In this document: positions 25,014 to 33,725 of the stretch, piece after piece
Position numbering within the stretch: the first letter of the stretch is position 1
Layout of the letters: every line of letters starts with the position of its first letter
Assembly: GCA_012267415.1 (NCBI GenBank)
Contig: JAAXGN010000036.1
Coordinates: forward strand, 1-64,000
Length of the DNA stretch: 64,000 bases
Direction of reading: 5' to 3'
Source of the DNA: Candidatus Poribacteria bacterium
GTDB taxonomy: Bacteria; Poribacteria; WGA-4E; WGA-3G
The notes under the pieces: generated by a model
The model's database searches: none
What the model saw: the letters and a program-made list of their open reading frames with translations, nothing else
Told to the model about the DNA's origin: nothing
Program-made: the position numbers and the translations under genes

Positions 25014-25622
25014 CTATTCGTCATTTGAAGTATCACTTTCTTGGTTGTCTGATGCTAAGGAATCTTTCAACTTAAGTATCATTGCTCTTTTATATGCATC
25101 GACTGCTTCTTGTCGTTTTCCTTTGAGAGAATAGACTTTCCCGAGTTCAGAATGGAGTTCAGGGTTATTTGGTGCATTCTGTATTGCTGTTTGATAAACT
25201 CGAATAGCATCATCATAGCGTTTAAGCAGGCGGTATGTCTCAGCTAGACTGGTATATACCGTTAGTTCACTCGGTTCACAGATGATGGCATTCTTATAGG
25301 CATCTATTGCTTTTTCATAGTCTCCCAACATAAAATAAGCTAAGCCGAGATGAAAATGCGCTTCTGCTGAACCGTTGTTATGTTGGATGACTTGTAGGAA
25401 TTCTTGTATTGCTTTTTTATAGTCTCGATCATTCAATGCTTGTGCACCCTGTTTAAGATGTTTGGCTGCAGCTTCGTGTAAATGAATATCTATACGTCCC
25501 CGTTGAACAAATTGGTTCTGCAGACGTTCTGATGTTATAACCGCCTCTTTCTGTTTTAGGGGTGAATTATTAGATACATCGTCATCAGATTCTTGTGTTT
25601 TATCTGTTTTAGTGTCTTTCAT
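25014..25622 (-). CDS. Tetratricopeptide repeat (TPR) protein
   Basis: This 202-residue cytoplasmic protein without signal peptide has at least four TPR units between about residues 55 and 190. Examples are AEAHFHLGLAYFMLGDYEKAIDAYKNA (residues about 88-114), an ELTVYTSLAETYRLLKRYDDAI unit and a PELHSELGKVYSLKGKRQEA unit. TPRs form a superhelical protein-binding surface, and the partner is unknown. The N-terminal 40 residues are charged and probably disordered. It stands alone between two repeat-rich gaps. Confidence 0.88.
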   Translation of the reverse strand: MKDTKTDKTQESDDDVSNNSPLKQKEAVITSERLQNQFVQRGRIDIHLHEAAAKHLKQGAQALNDRDYKKAIQEFLQVIQHNNGSAEAHFHLGLAYFMLGDYEKAIDAYKNAIICEPSELTVYTSLAETYRLLKRYDDAIRVYQTAIQNAPNNPELHSELGKVYSLKGKRQEAVDAYKRAMILKLKDSLASDNQESDTSNDE

Positions 25623-25755
25623 TCAGATCCACGTCCTTAATTTAACAAGTGGGCAACAAGTGCGGTTATAGTATTAACACCTAAAGCGTGAAAAAGTGCC
25701 AATTAAATTGTCTATCGGTATTATGCGGTCTGGGAAACCCAGCCCTACGGTTGTA

Positions 25756-26652
25756 TTAGAAAGCAACACGAAATCCTATCACGAACTCTGCATAGTCTTT
25801 GCTAAAAAAATCGTAGCTAATACAAGTGCTGTAATCGTGGTTATAGTACCAGGCACCACCACATGCGACATTGAAATTCTCTTCATCATCGTAGGGAGTG
25901 GATGTCCATTCCCAGACATTACCCATCATATCATAACACCCGAAAGGACTTTTTCCGTCCACAAATGTGCCAACAGGCGTAGTTCTTTCTGCGCCAAGTT
26001 CTGCGGTGTTGCATCTGGGTTTATCTATTTCGTACCCCCATGGAAACGTTCTATCATCATATCCGCGTGCAGCATATTGCCATTCTTGGAATGTCGGCAA
26101 TCTTCCACCAACATATTCTGCAAAAGTTGTTGCATCCTTGAGGCTGACCCAGACGATAGGATGGTCCCCCTTTAGTCCGTAAATCTCATAATTCAATTCA
26201 GTGTCCTTAGTCCAGTCATTCGGTAGTGGATGTCCTGTATGCAGAAGAAAGTTTAGATATTGTGCGTTTGTTACAGGATATATACCGATTTGATATGCCT
26301 CAATCTCAAGTGGTGTGCATTCTTCACCTATAAGAACAGTGCCTGATGGTATATTGACGGTCGTATCTAATACTTGCAGCGCAGCTGCACGGACGTTTTT
26401 ATCCGTGTGTGCAAGTGCATGTCCAATTGGTGAAATCACTTCTCCTACAGGTGGTGTTATGATTTGTGAAGTCTTTTCCCACCCCAATTCTGTTCCCAAT
26501 AGTAGTTTGGCTGCATCATATAGTGATTCCTCGTAGTGCCAAGTCCAGAAATCTTGAAGTAACAGTTGGAACGCATCGGATGAATTGCTTTCAAGTAATG
26601 CTATTCTTGTCGTTTTCGATTTTTTGATATCTAAAAGCATGTTCTTTAACAT
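25756..26652 (-). CDS. Formylglycine-generating enzyme (SUMF1)-like protein
   Basis: This protein of about 298 residues has an N-terminal helical region (1-100) and a C-terminal SUMF1-type domain. Family landmarks are IGIYPVTNAQYLNFL, HPIVWVSLKDATTFAEYVGGRLPTFQEWQYAARG, PFGCYDMMGNVWEWTSTPYD and GGAWYYNHDYSTCISYDFF...IGFRVAF. True formylglycine-generating enzymes need specific cysteines near the end. Only one cysteine occupies that region, so oxidase activity is doubtful. The frame is open to 26694, but those residues come from a 32-bp tandem repeat, so I place the start at ATG 26652 (26640 is also possible). No sulfatase is nearby. Confidence 0.82.
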   Translation of the reverse strand: MLKNMLLDIKKSKTTRIALLESNSSDAFQLLLQDFWTWHYEESLYDAAKLLLGTELGWEKTSQIITPPVGEVISPIGHALAHTDKNVRAAALQVLDTTVNIPSGTVLIGEECTPLEIEAYQIGIYPVTNAQYLNFLLHTGHPLPNDWTKDTELNYEIYGLKGDHPIVWVSLKDATTFAEYVGGRLPTFQEWQYAARGYDDRTFPWGYEIDKPRCNTAELGAERTTPVGTFVDGKSPFGCYDMMGNVWEWTSTPYDDEENFNVACGGAWYYNHDYSTCISYDFFSKDYAEFVIGFRVAF

Positions 26653-26657
26653 GTCCG

Positions 26658-26749
26658 CACACAATCTAACAGAATGTGCTACAGACAAACGCACAATCTA
26701 ACAGAATGTGCTACAGACAAACGCACAATCTAACAGAATGTGCTACAAA
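26658..26749. repeat. 32-bp tandem repeat, three copies
   Basis: The unit CGCACAATCTAACAGAATGT plus GCTACAGACAAA occurs three times (26658-26689, 26690-26721, 26722-26749). The first copy has one variant base. It lies just upstream of the FGE-like gene and creates an artificial N-terminal extension of its frame. Confidence 0.85.
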
Positions 26750-26802
26750 CGTTGCAGAATATAAGGACTGGTACTATATAAGATATTATACCACATCTTA
26801 TA

Positions 26803-26897
26803 TCGTTGTGCTACACTGATAATTATGCAGCCAAAGAGGCACAATCAGGGATGAATGTGCTACAAAGATCGTTATGCTACACTGATAATTATGCAGC
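26803..26897. repeat. 29-bp direct repeat flanking a dispersed 26-bp motif
   Basis: TCGTTRTGCTACACTGATAA plus TTATGCAGC occurs at 26803-26831 and 26869-26897. The second copy supplies the last codons and stop of the aldo/keto reductase gene. Between them, GCACAATCAGGGATGAATGT plus GCTACA (26839-26864) recurs with one change at 27976-28001, just upstream of the NagA-like gene. Confidence 0.75.
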
Positions 26898-27671
26898 TTT
26901 TCGTTGGGTAATCCTCTGTCTTGCATTTGCACGTGCCAAGTTAACATCCATTTTGATGTGTTGGTCTGTTGTCATACCAAGATTTATGGCGTGTGCAGTT
27001 TCCAGATTGAATCCCCACTCAATCCATTCTGGCATATCGGATTCAGGTATATCACCAGCGACGACGACCTTCATGATGCTGATACCTTTACCGTTGTCAT
27101 AAGCTTGCTGTATATACTCCAGATGTTTGTTGAAAGGTCCACCTTCTAACATTCTTCCTTCTTTGTTTGCTGTTGTAAGGATGACTTCGATTTCTGGATG
27201 CTGAATTACTGCATCCATGACGTCCCCAGTATAGATATGTGTAGAACAGCCGATGACACGGATTTTACCAGCAGCTTTTGCTTCACGGAATGCGTCAAAT
27301 GCCCCTTCGCGTTCCCGTGTTTCCAAGTCATCAGGGGAAGAGACTGCATGTAATAACATTACGTCGATGTAGTCGGTCTGAAGTTCACGTAATGCCTTGT
27401 CAATGCTTTCTGTTGCCTTTTCATGATTTTTGACAGCAGTTTTTGTTTGAATCACGATGGCTTTGCGGTCGATCTGTTGTAATGCTAAACCGAGATGTGG
27501 TTGGGTACCGTATCCCTCGGCAGTATCCCAAAAGGTAACGCCTTCATCATAGGCATTTAGCATGAGTTTCGCACCTGCTTCGTAGGTTTTACATGTATCT
27601 GTTAGACGACCTGCGCCGTAGCAGAGACGTGAGATTTGTAAATCGGTTTTTCCGTAGGATAGATATTCCAT
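26889..27671 (-). CDS. Aldo/keto reductase
   Basis: This protein of about 260 residues of the NAD(P)H-dependent aldo/keto reductase superfamily has the catalytic tetrad in FWDTAEGYG (Asp and Tyr), VIQTKTAV (Lys) and DVMLLHAV (His). VIGCSTH continues the barrel, but the C-terminal cofactor loop is shorter than usual. It reduces or oxidises carbonyl compounds; the substrate is unknown. ATG 27671 is the likely start because GGAGG lies five bases upstream; an in-frame TTG at 27683 overlaps that site. The 3' end overlaps a direct repeat, so the final residues (RKAA) may be repeat-derived. Confidence 0.88.
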   Translation of the reverse strand: MEYLSYGKTDLQISRLCYGAGRLTDTCKTYEAGAKLMLNAYDEGVTFWDTAEGYGTQPHLGLALQQIDRKAIVIQTKTAVKNHEKATESIDKALRELQTDYIDVMLLHAVSSPDDLETREREGAFDAFREAKAAGKIRVIGCSTHIYTGDVMDAVIQHPEIEVILTTANKEGRMLEGGPFNKHLEYIQQAYDNGKGISIMKVVVAGDIPESDMPEWIEWGFNLETAHAINLGMTTDQHIKMDVNLARANARQRITQRKAA

Positions 27672-27725
27672 TTTTGCCTCCAAAGTATGTATTGATTTTA
27701 CGGCTTGACTACATTATAGAGCTGT

Positions 27726-27863
27726 TATAGTAGACTTTAGAATTAATGCCAGTTAAAATATTGACTAGCTTCACACGGGCGAGGTCACCTCGCCCCTACG
27801 CAGGGTGTTGTTCATCATCGGTGTATGGGGTGAAATGTCTCATTAATTATTCACCTTACTATA
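27726..27863. repeat. MITE-like element, TATAGT family with GGGCGAGG core, copy 2
   Basis: The left end TATAGTAGACTTTAGAATTA and the right end AATTATTCACCTTACTATA are imperfect inverted repeats. The core GGGCGAGGTCACCTCGCCC and the CATCGGTGTATGGGGTGA block match copy 1 at 15359. TA occurs at both outer borders. The rest of this gap, to 28017, holds a TTGACA (27934) without a matching -10 box and the 26-bp motif at 27976. Confidence 0.85.
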
Positions 27864-28017
27864 ATATACGTTAACCTAATTATGTGAATATTTCAACCTT
27901 TTTCTTGTGTTTATACGCTTTTTCGTCTATTATTTGACAGAGAAGTATAAAGATGGACGCAGGTTGCAGAAAGAAGCACAATCAAGGATGAATGTGCTAC
28001 AGTCATTGTCACTATGA

Positions 28018-29196
28018 ATGGGTATAGATATGAACATTACTGGATATTCTCTTCATAATCAAATTCCTCTTGAGATTACAGTGGCGGATGGACGCGTTAC
28101 TGCGATTCGGGAAATAGATAGAGCAAAGGCAAATACATTTATCTCTCCCGCACTTGTTGATATTCAAGTGAACGGTTTTTGTGGATATGATCTGAATGTT
28201 GACACTGTAACACCAGATGATGTATGCATGATGGTTCAACAACTCTGGCGTGTGGGGACAGGTTTTCTGTGTCCTACGATTGTAACTGCATCCTTTGAAA
28301 GCATCCGTAATTCATTGGAAGCTGTTATGAAAGCATATCATTCGGACAAGTTGATTGCACATTCAATACTTGGAATTCATCTTGAGGGACCCTATATTTC
28401 AGCTGAGGATGGTCCTCGTGGTGCACACCCTCTACGACATGTCAGGAACCCTGACTGGGATGAATTCAGACGTTGGCAGGATATCGCAGATGGTATGATC
28501 CGAATTGTTACACTTGCTCCTGAGAAAGAGGGAGCATTACCGTTCATTGAAAAGTTAGTATCAACTGGTGTGGTTGTGTCTATTGGACATACCAATGCTT
28601 CTGGTAAAGAGATACAGAATGCCATTAGTGCAGGTGCGACACTTTCCACACATCTTGGCAATGGTGCACACGGCATGATTCAGCGGCATCCCAATTATAT
28701 CTGGGAACAGCTCGCTGCAGATGAACTCTATGCAAGTTTAATCGTTGATGGTCATCATCTCCCACCATCCGTTGTGAAATCAATGCTGCGCGCAAAGACA
28801 TTAGATAAGAGTATTCTCATAAGTGATGCTACTGCATTAGCAGGGATGCCGATAGGTCATTATAAATTCGCTGGACAACCTGTGGAATTGAGGGATGATC
28901 AGAGTATCCGATTAATCGGAACAGAGTATCTTGCTGGTTCGGCAATTGTGTTGGTGCGTGGTGTTGAAAATAGTGTAAAATTTGCGGACATCTCGCTTGG
29001 TCAGGCTGTTTCACTTGCGTCAGTAAACCCGATGCATCTGTTAGATATTGATTTTGAGATTGACAGAACAGACCGAGACACTGCGTTGGACATGATTATT
29101 TTCACGTGGGACGCAGATACGTGTAAAATGGATCTGAAGATGACAATCCTATCAGGAGAAGTCGTATTTGACAAACGTAGCACAGGCAGGATATGA
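28018..29196 (+). CDS. nagA: N-acetylglucosamine-6-phosphate deacetylase-like amidohydrolase
   Basis: This 392-residue NagA-family enzyme has the order of motifs expected for that family: PALVDIQVNGFCGYD, GIHLEGPYIS (metal-binding Glu), VVSIGHTNAS (His), THLGNGAHGM (His), LIVDGHHLPP (substrate His) and the catalytic Asp in ILISDATALAGMP. NagA removes the acetyl group from GlcNAc-6-phosphate to feed amino sugars into glycolysis or cell-wall synthesis. ATG 28018 or the in-frame ATG 28030 could start the protein; ribosome sites are weak. The stop codon TGA lies inside the left end of a MITE-like element. No nagB is nearby. Confidence 0.85.
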   Translation: MGIDMNITGYSLHNQIPLEITVADGRVTAIREIDRAKANTFISPALVDIQVNGFCGYDLNVDTVTPDDVCMMVQQLWRVGTGFLCPTIVTASFESIRNSLEAVMKAYHSDKLIAHSILGIHLEGPYISAEDGPRGAHPLRHVRNPDWDEFRRWQDIADGMIRIVTLAPEKEGALPFIEKLVSTGVVVSIGHTNASGKEIQNAISAGATLSTHLGNGAHGMIQRHPNYIWEQLAADELYASLIVDGHHLPPSVVKSMLRAKTLDKSILISDATALAGMPIGHYKFAGQPVELRDDQSIRLIGTEYLAGSAIVLVRGVENSVKFADISLGQAVSLASVNPMHLLDIDFEIDRTDRDTALDMIIFTWDADTCKMDLKMTILSGEVVFDKRSTGRI

Positions 29197-29317
29197 AGAT
29201 TAAAAAATCCTTCGGAATTAACGGGCAATGAATTGCCCTACTACAAACGGGCTGCTGGTTCGTAGTAGGGCAATTCATTGCCCGTCCGGATATTACCCAT
29301 TAAAATTAATCTTCATA
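29192..29317. repeat. MITE-like element, TGAAGATTAA family, copy 2
   Basis: The ends TATGAAGATTAA (29192-29203) and TTAATCTTCATA (29306-29317) are perfect inverted repeats. The core at about 29220-29283 is a long palindrome whose 27-bp arms begin CGGGCAATGAATTGCCCTAC. The left end overlaps and supplies the stop codon of nagA. The length is 126 bp, the same as the copy at 46103. Confidence 0.88.
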
Positions 29318-29326
29318 TATGATTGG

Positions 29327-30064
29327 CTATTTCCGACAGATCATTGCAGAAATCCAACAGAAAGAATTGAGCATGGGTATGTAACGGATGATAAGATCAT
29401 CAACGGTTCTTAAGACCCTCAGTGTCCAGCGATAGAGGACAGGTATAGGGATAAACCTTTTCCAAAAGAGTGCGCCAAGGGACATGAGATGGAATTCACG
29501 GTGTTCCATTTCTCTGAAGTTCTCACCAATTGCACGAATGTCTGCGAGTGAAAAATAACGGAGTTCACGTGAGTATTTTAGGAACAGTTTGCGATATAAC
29601 CAGACGACCGGATGATAACGCATATTCTCAATGAATATCGCTTTACCACCCGGTTTAAGAACGCGATTGCACTCTCTTGATACTTCTGCGTGATCGGTAA
29701 AAACTAAAACAGATTTAGAAATGATGATGTCAAAAGTATTGTCTGGAAAGGCAAGTTCTGTTGCATCCATCAGTAAGAAATCAGTTGCATTGGCTACATT
29801 ATGTTGTAAGGTTCTCTGCCTTGCTTCTGAAAGACGGAAAGGCAACAGATCAATACCTGTCACTAAGGCACCGCGTTTTGCTAACATTGTTGCAGTTCCA
29901 CCTGTGCCAGTGCCTAACTCCAGAATCTTCTTTCCTTGTAGATCACCCATCTGGGGTAATATGTATTCAAAGATGGGTAGATAGTAATCTTCCCACCAGA
30001 GTAGCAGTTCTACTTCAACGGAAGTATCGTCAGTATTTGTTTTCAATGCATCAGGTTCACGCAA
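29327..30064 (-). CDS. Class I SAM-dependent methyltransferase
   Basis: This 245-residue protein has the Rossmann methyltransferase core at about 35-160. Motif I is KILELGTGTGGTATMLAKRG, the acidic motif II is VTGIDLLPF, and motif IV/post-motif is FDIIISKSVLVF and VLKPGGKAIFIEN. The C-terminal part is basic and partly hydrophobic, suggesting a lipid or hydrophobic substrate as in UbiE-like enzymes, but the substrate is not known. It starts at TTG 30064, two bases after the stop of the upstream isomerase gene, so the two are probably one operon. Confidence 0.85.
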   Translation of the reverse strand: MREPDALKTNTDDTSVEVELLLWWEDYYLPIFEYILPQMGDLQGKKILELGTGTGGTATMLAKRGALVTGIDLLPFRLSEARQRTLQHNVANATDFLLMDATELAFPDNTFDIIISKSVLVFTDHAEVSRECNRVLKPGGKAIFIENMRYHPVVWLYRKLFLKYSRELRYFSLADIRAIGENFREMEHREFHLMSLGALFWKRFIPIPVLYRWTLRVLRTVDDLIIRYIPMLNSFCWISAMICRK

Positions 30065-30066
30065 AC

Positions 30067-30825
30067 CTATATTTTCCCCATTTTTCTGAGATTCTCAATG
30101 CATTTTTCAGCACATTCCAGTGGTGGAAAGGCATAACTTTCCTGTTCGACGATATACCATTCAGTGCCGCCGACGGTTTCGCAAGCGTTGAATATATCTT
30201 CCCAAGGAATGTCTCCCTCTCCAATCACAGCCTTATCGTTTGTAGCGGAGAATTCTTTGATATGCACTAATTTGTATCTACCGGGATATTTCTCAATGAA
30301 CGATACATTGTCTGCTCCCGCGCGAAGGACATGACCCGTGTCAATTTGCAGGACGACATCTTCGTTTGTGTTGCTTGCGAATGTATCCCATGGTATTTCA
30401 CCATCAATTGGCTTAAACTCGCCGGTGTGATTGTGATAGCCTGTGAACATACCTTGGTCTTTAATTTTCTCAGCGATGTCGTTAAATATGTCTGCCGTGT
30501 TTTTCCAGGCTTCATTAGATCCGGTATATTCACCACCTAATCCTGGTACAATCAGATATGGGTTGCCGAGGGTTTTATTGAACTGCACTGTTTCAGTGAG
30601 TTTATCACCAAGTAGTGTATTCAGACCGGTATGTGTTCCAATGATCTTTAAATCGAGATCATCACACATGCCTCGCAATTCTTCGGCGGATCGGTCATAA
30701 TATCCTGCGAATTCAACCCCTTCATATCCCATCTGTGCGACGGCTTGCAGTGTGAGGGATAGGTCTTTTGCACAATCATCTCTAACAGAATATAACTGTA
30801 AGGCTATTGGTATTCTTTCGTTCAA
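30067..30825 (-). CDS. Sugar phosphate isomerase/epimerase (TIM barrel)
   Basis: This 252-residue xylose-isomerase-like protein opens with IALQLYSVRDDCAKD, typical of this oxidoreductase-associated group. Metal ligands appear in KIIGTHTGL, GYHNHTGEF, VLQIDTGHVLRAG, LVHIKEF and EWYIVEQE. Proteins of this type are often encoded with Gfo/Idh/MocA oxidoreductases, as here (the next upstream gene is at 31080), and act on inositol-like or keto-sugar intermediates. The start has AAGGAG (30832-30837). It is closely followed by the methyltransferase gene. Confidence 0.88.
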   Translation of the reverse strand: MNERIPIALQLYSVRDDCAKDLSLTLQAVAQMGYEGVEFAGYYDRSAEELRGMCDDLDLKIIGTHTGLNTLLGDKLTETVQFNKTLGNPYLIVPGLGGEYTGSNEAWKNTADIFNDIAEKIKDQGMFTGYHNHTGEFKPIDGEIPWDTFASNTNEDVVLQIDTGHVLRAGADNVSFIEKYPGRYKLVHIKEFSATNDKAVIGEGDIPWEDIFNACETVGGTEWYIVEQESYAFPPLECAEKCIENLRKMGKI

Positions 30826-30855
30826 CTATGTTCTCCTTTATATCTTAAGTAATAT

Positions 30856-31040
30856 GCGGGCGGGGAAACCCCGCCCCTACGAAACATTGTCCCAAAAATG
30901 GTCCGGTGAATCAACGCCAAATGCGCGTTTGGCATTTGTCGGGTGCGATTTCCTAATCGCACCGGGTTAGTCCCAAACAGTCTCATAAGAGGTTTTCGCG
31001 TAAGATTCGGTGCGATTAGGAAATCGCACCTACCGGTCCT
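30856..31040. repeat. Composite of four palindromic repeat cores
   Basis: The 254-nt gap between the isomerase and oxidoreductase genes contains GGGCGGGGAAACCCCGCCC (30858-30876), CCAAATGCGCGTTTGG (about 30918-30934), GTGCGATTTCCTAATCGCAC (about 30942-30962), and its inverse-oriented relative GGTGCGATTAGGAAATCGCACC with TACCGG (31010-31036). The same cores occur inside MITE-like elements elsewhere in the window, so this looks like nested or fused element remnants. Confidence 0.65.
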
Positions 31041-31079
31041 GGTGAAATCAAAGTTACCTACCTTGGGACTTCAATAGGT

Positions 31080-32099
31080 TTAATTCATTGGTAAAGTTAT
31101 TGCTTTACCTGTATCCGATGAGACCAATCCAGCTTCTAATATTTCTTGTGCATCCCGACTAATGTATGGACAACACAGTCCATCAACTGGTTCATCTGTT
31201 TCCAGACAATGAATTAAGTATTCTGCTGCATTCCTTTTTCCTTCAGGAAGCGGTTCAGGTTCAATGGATTTAACCTCTTCACCTGCAGGGGTGAGGTTAA
31301 CGCTGTTTCCCGATACTGTCAACGCTCCTTCTGTTCCATAGACAACCGGGTTGGGTGTAACATAACCTGTCTTTTGTGTCCAGGATGCTTCCGTTAGTCC
31401 GAATGCGTTTCCATATTTCATTAGAATAATAGCATTGTCATCGGGTAGTGGGTAGTCTTTGACGAAAGTTCCTCGGAAAGCTGTTACCTGTTCAGGCAGA
31501 CCGAGCAGATATGCGCACATATCGGCACAGTAACAGCAGTAATCCATGAGAGCACCTGCTCCGTTTTTCTCCTCGTCGTATAACCATTCATAGAAATATC
31601 GTGAACAGCCGATCTCTTTTGGTCCGTTGTGTGCGGAACGCCATTTGAAATAGAAGACATCACCGATTGCCCCATCTTTGATAAGTTGCATTGCAGTATT
31701 CAACGCAGGACTCCAAGCGGTTGGCCAATTGATCATGAGTTTAGTACCCGCTTTTTCGGATGCCTTGAGCATCTGATCTGCTTGCGCCAGACGGGCGGCC
31801 ATCGGTTTTTCTGATACGACATGGATACCCTTTGCGGAGGCGGCTTCAACGATTTCTGGTCCGGCATTGTTCTCAGCACACGCTTGAACGATATCTAATT
31901 CCTCTTTATCAAGCATTTCTTGCCAGGAATCATAGACGTTATCAACACCACTTTCGTTTTTAAACTGGTCTCGTAATTCAGCGTTGATGTCTCCTGCAGC
32001 GACGATCTCGACATTTGGGTGTGCTTTCCATCGATTCAGTTCACCCCAGACGTGGTCATGAACGAGCGATGCAAAACCGACGCGATAAGTTTTTGACAT
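31080..32099 (-). CDS. Gfo/Idh/MocA family NAD(P)-dependent oxidoreductase
   Basis: This 339-residue protein has an N-terminal Rossmann domain whose first strand is YRVGFASLVHDHVWGEL. The family signature EKPMAARLAQAD lies near residue 97. A C-terminal GFO domain includes GCSRYFYEWLYDEEKNGAGALMDYCCYCADM; this Gly-rich stretch and the following Cys-rich helix lie in the substrate site. Such enzymes oxidise hydroxyl groups of sugars or inositols. The substrate is unknown. The start has a good AAGGAG (32109-32114). It shares the strand with the isomerase at 30067 and the dehydrogenase at 32215, separated by repeats. Confidence 0.88.
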   Translation of the reverse strand: MSKTYRVGFASLVHDHVWGELNRWKAHPNVEIVAAGDINAELRDQFKNESGVDNVYDSWQEMLDKEELDIVQACAENNAGPEIVEAASAKGIHVVSEKPMAARLAQADQMLKASEKAGTKLMINWPTAWSPALNTAMQLIKDGAIGDVFYFKWRSAHNGPKEIGCSRYFYEWLYDEEKNGAGALMDYCCYCADMCAYLLGLPEQVTAFRGTFVKDYPLPDDNAIILMKYGNAFGLTEASWTQKTGYVTPNPVVYGTEGALTVSGNSVNLTPAGEEVKSIEPEPLPEGKRNAAEYLIHCLETDEPVDGLCCPYISRDAQEILEAGLVSSDTGKAITLPMN

Positions 32100-32133
32100 A
32101 AAATATATCTCCTTGTATTATTTTTTAAGCACG

Positions 32134-32194
32134 ACGGGCAATGAATTGTCCTACTACAAACGGACGGGTAATGAATTGTCCTACTACGAACTGG
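32134..32194. repeat. 30-bp direct repeat, ACGGGCAATGAATTGTCCTA type
   Basis: Two adjacent units, starting at 32134 and 32164, match the core half-palindrome of the elements at 1 and 29220, but without the outer ends. They fill the short gap between two minus-strand genes. Confidence 0.7.
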
Positions 32195-32214
32195 TACGAT
32201 TTACTATATCTGTT

Positions 32215-33267
32215 TTATTCTTCTGCACGAACGGCGATTTTTATTGCTGTTTCACCGTCAAGGCGGTATCCACCATCAAGTGCCTTAAATCCATCTTCAA
32301 CCTTTGATAGTGGTAACTGATGGCTCACCATATCAGCGAAAGGTAGTTCGCTTTTTTCGAGGAGTGGTAGTCCTCTGACGAAGTGCTCATATCGGCTTCC
32401 CCAGATCGCTTCTACGCGTAGGTTTTTCCGCATCAACAACTGATTGATGTTAAAGTCTATTGACCCCATATCAACAAAATGTCCGACTTCAACGAAAGTG
32501 CCGTTGCGTCGCGTATATCCTAAACCTTCTGGCGTTGCTGGTAGGAAACCTGCACATTCAAAGACGACATCAGCCCCCTCTTTTCGTGGTGTTTCAGCTT
32601 TAACGTGTTCTGTTCTTTCCTCAACAGTGGTGATCTCTTCAATATCAATAGTCACATCCGCACCGAGCTTTTTCGCAAGTTCTAACCTACCTGCGGGACC
32701 TCCGACATTGATTATCTTCCCAGCACCACTGAGTTTTGCACAAGCAACTGTCACCAACCCGATTGCCCCTGAACCTTGAACAACAACGGTATCGCCTAAC
32801 TTTATCTCCCCTCGCATGACAGCATGCACGCCGACGGTGAAAGGTTCGGTAAGAACTGCGACTTCAGGTGTAGCATCTGTCTTCATGTAACAGGTATTGG
32901 GGTATGTAAGGTACATGTAATCGGCAAAGCCGCCGCGGAAATGGGGTGCTTCATCTGGGTTCCACTGAAATCCGTATCCACCATAGTCTGTTCCTGGTGC
33001 AAAAATGATCCTATCCCCTTCTTTGATAGGATTGCCGACGTAGTCAGTTTCAACACCATCCCCTATTGCTTCAACGATACCAACATTCTCATGTCCTAAG
33101 AGAATTTCAGTCTTGAATCCATTTTGCCAGTTGTGAAGGTCAGTTCCACAGATTCCCGCCAATTCCTGACGTAAGAGTATTGTATTCGGTTCAGGTTCCG
33201 GTACGGGATACTCGCGTATCTCAAAATCCTGTCCGTGAGCAATTACTGCCCTACCAGTGCGCGGCAT
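32215..33267 (-). CDS. Zinc-dependent alcohol dehydrogenase family (MDR) protein
   Basis: This protein of about 350 residues is a medium-chain dehydrogenase/reductase. The catalytic zinc site is in LAGICGTDLHNW (Cys) and LLGHENVG (His and Glu). The coenzyme domain has VVVQGSGAIGLVTVACAKLSGA. The four-cysteine structural zinc loop of classical alcohol dehydrogenases is absent: the segment after GDRIIFAPG has no cysteines. It likely oxidises a polyol or sugar alcohol alongside the Gfo/Idh gene. I prefer ATG 33267, six bases after GAGGAG, to the ATG at 33273 that abuts the ribosome site. Confidence 0.87.
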   Translation of the reverse strand: MPRTGRAVIAHGQDFEIREYPVPEPEPNTILLRQELAGICGTDLHNWQNGFKTEILLGHENVGIVEAIGDGVETDYVGNPIKEGDRIIFAPGTDYGGYGFQWNPDEAPHFRGGFADYMYLTYPNTCYMKTDATPEVAVLTEPFTVGVHAVMRGEIKLGDTVVVQGSGAIGLVTVACAKLSGAGKIINVGGPAGRLELAKKLGADVTIDIEEITTVEERTEHVKAETPRKEGADVVFECAGFLPATPEGLGYTRRNGTFVEVGHFVDMGSIDFNINQLLMRKNLRVEAIWGSRYEHFVRGLPLLEKSELPFADMVSHQLPLSKVEDGFKALDGGYRLDGETAIKIAVRAEE

Positions 33268-33366
33268 AGTCATCTCCTCTATTTTTTGTTCCGAATCCTG
33301 GTAGGGCGGTTTCCATATTTAAGCAGAACACAGATAACGTAATCTGCTACACCCAACAAAGATTCT

Positions 33367-33654
33367 TCAACGATATTTCTTGCTTTTTCGCGATGATATT
33401 ATAAACAGTACGATTATTGTACCAATCGTAATCCAGAGCCAATTTGCTTTGAATATCTCAAAAAAGACATTAAATCCGAGAAAAACAAGCACTTCAATGC
33501 CGACGATTGAGAGTGCTTTCCCCCAAGGAAAATCGGCACTATGTCGTTTTTTCAGTCTATCTGCAAAGACCCAAGAGATTATCAGAGTTCCTGCTATAAC
33601 AACGACAAACAGTAGATTAACAAGTCCTTGAATTCCGCTCAGTAAAGTTACCAT
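33367..33654 (-). CDS. Small membrane protein
   Basis: This 95-residue protein has three predicted membrane segments, near residues 10-30, 47-65 and 69-86, and a basic C-terminus RKSKKYR. I do not recognise a family. It stands alone between the dehydrogenase and fdhD genes. Confidence 0.6.
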   Translation of the reverse strand: MVTLLSGIQGLVNLLFVVVIAGTLIISWVFADRLKKRHSADFPWGKALSIVGIEVLVFLGFNVFFEIFKANWLWITIGTIIVLFIISSRKSKKYR

Positions 33655-33725
33655 TTTAATTTACTCCCTATATGTATGTTTAACATAATAGAGTCACCAT
33701 AAAGGAAAAGGATAGTATGTAACGT

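Noticed and set aside
27671-27683. TTG start at 27683 for the aldo/keto reductase
   Set aside because: That TTG overlaps the GGAGG ribosome site, which is correctly spaced for ATG 27671.
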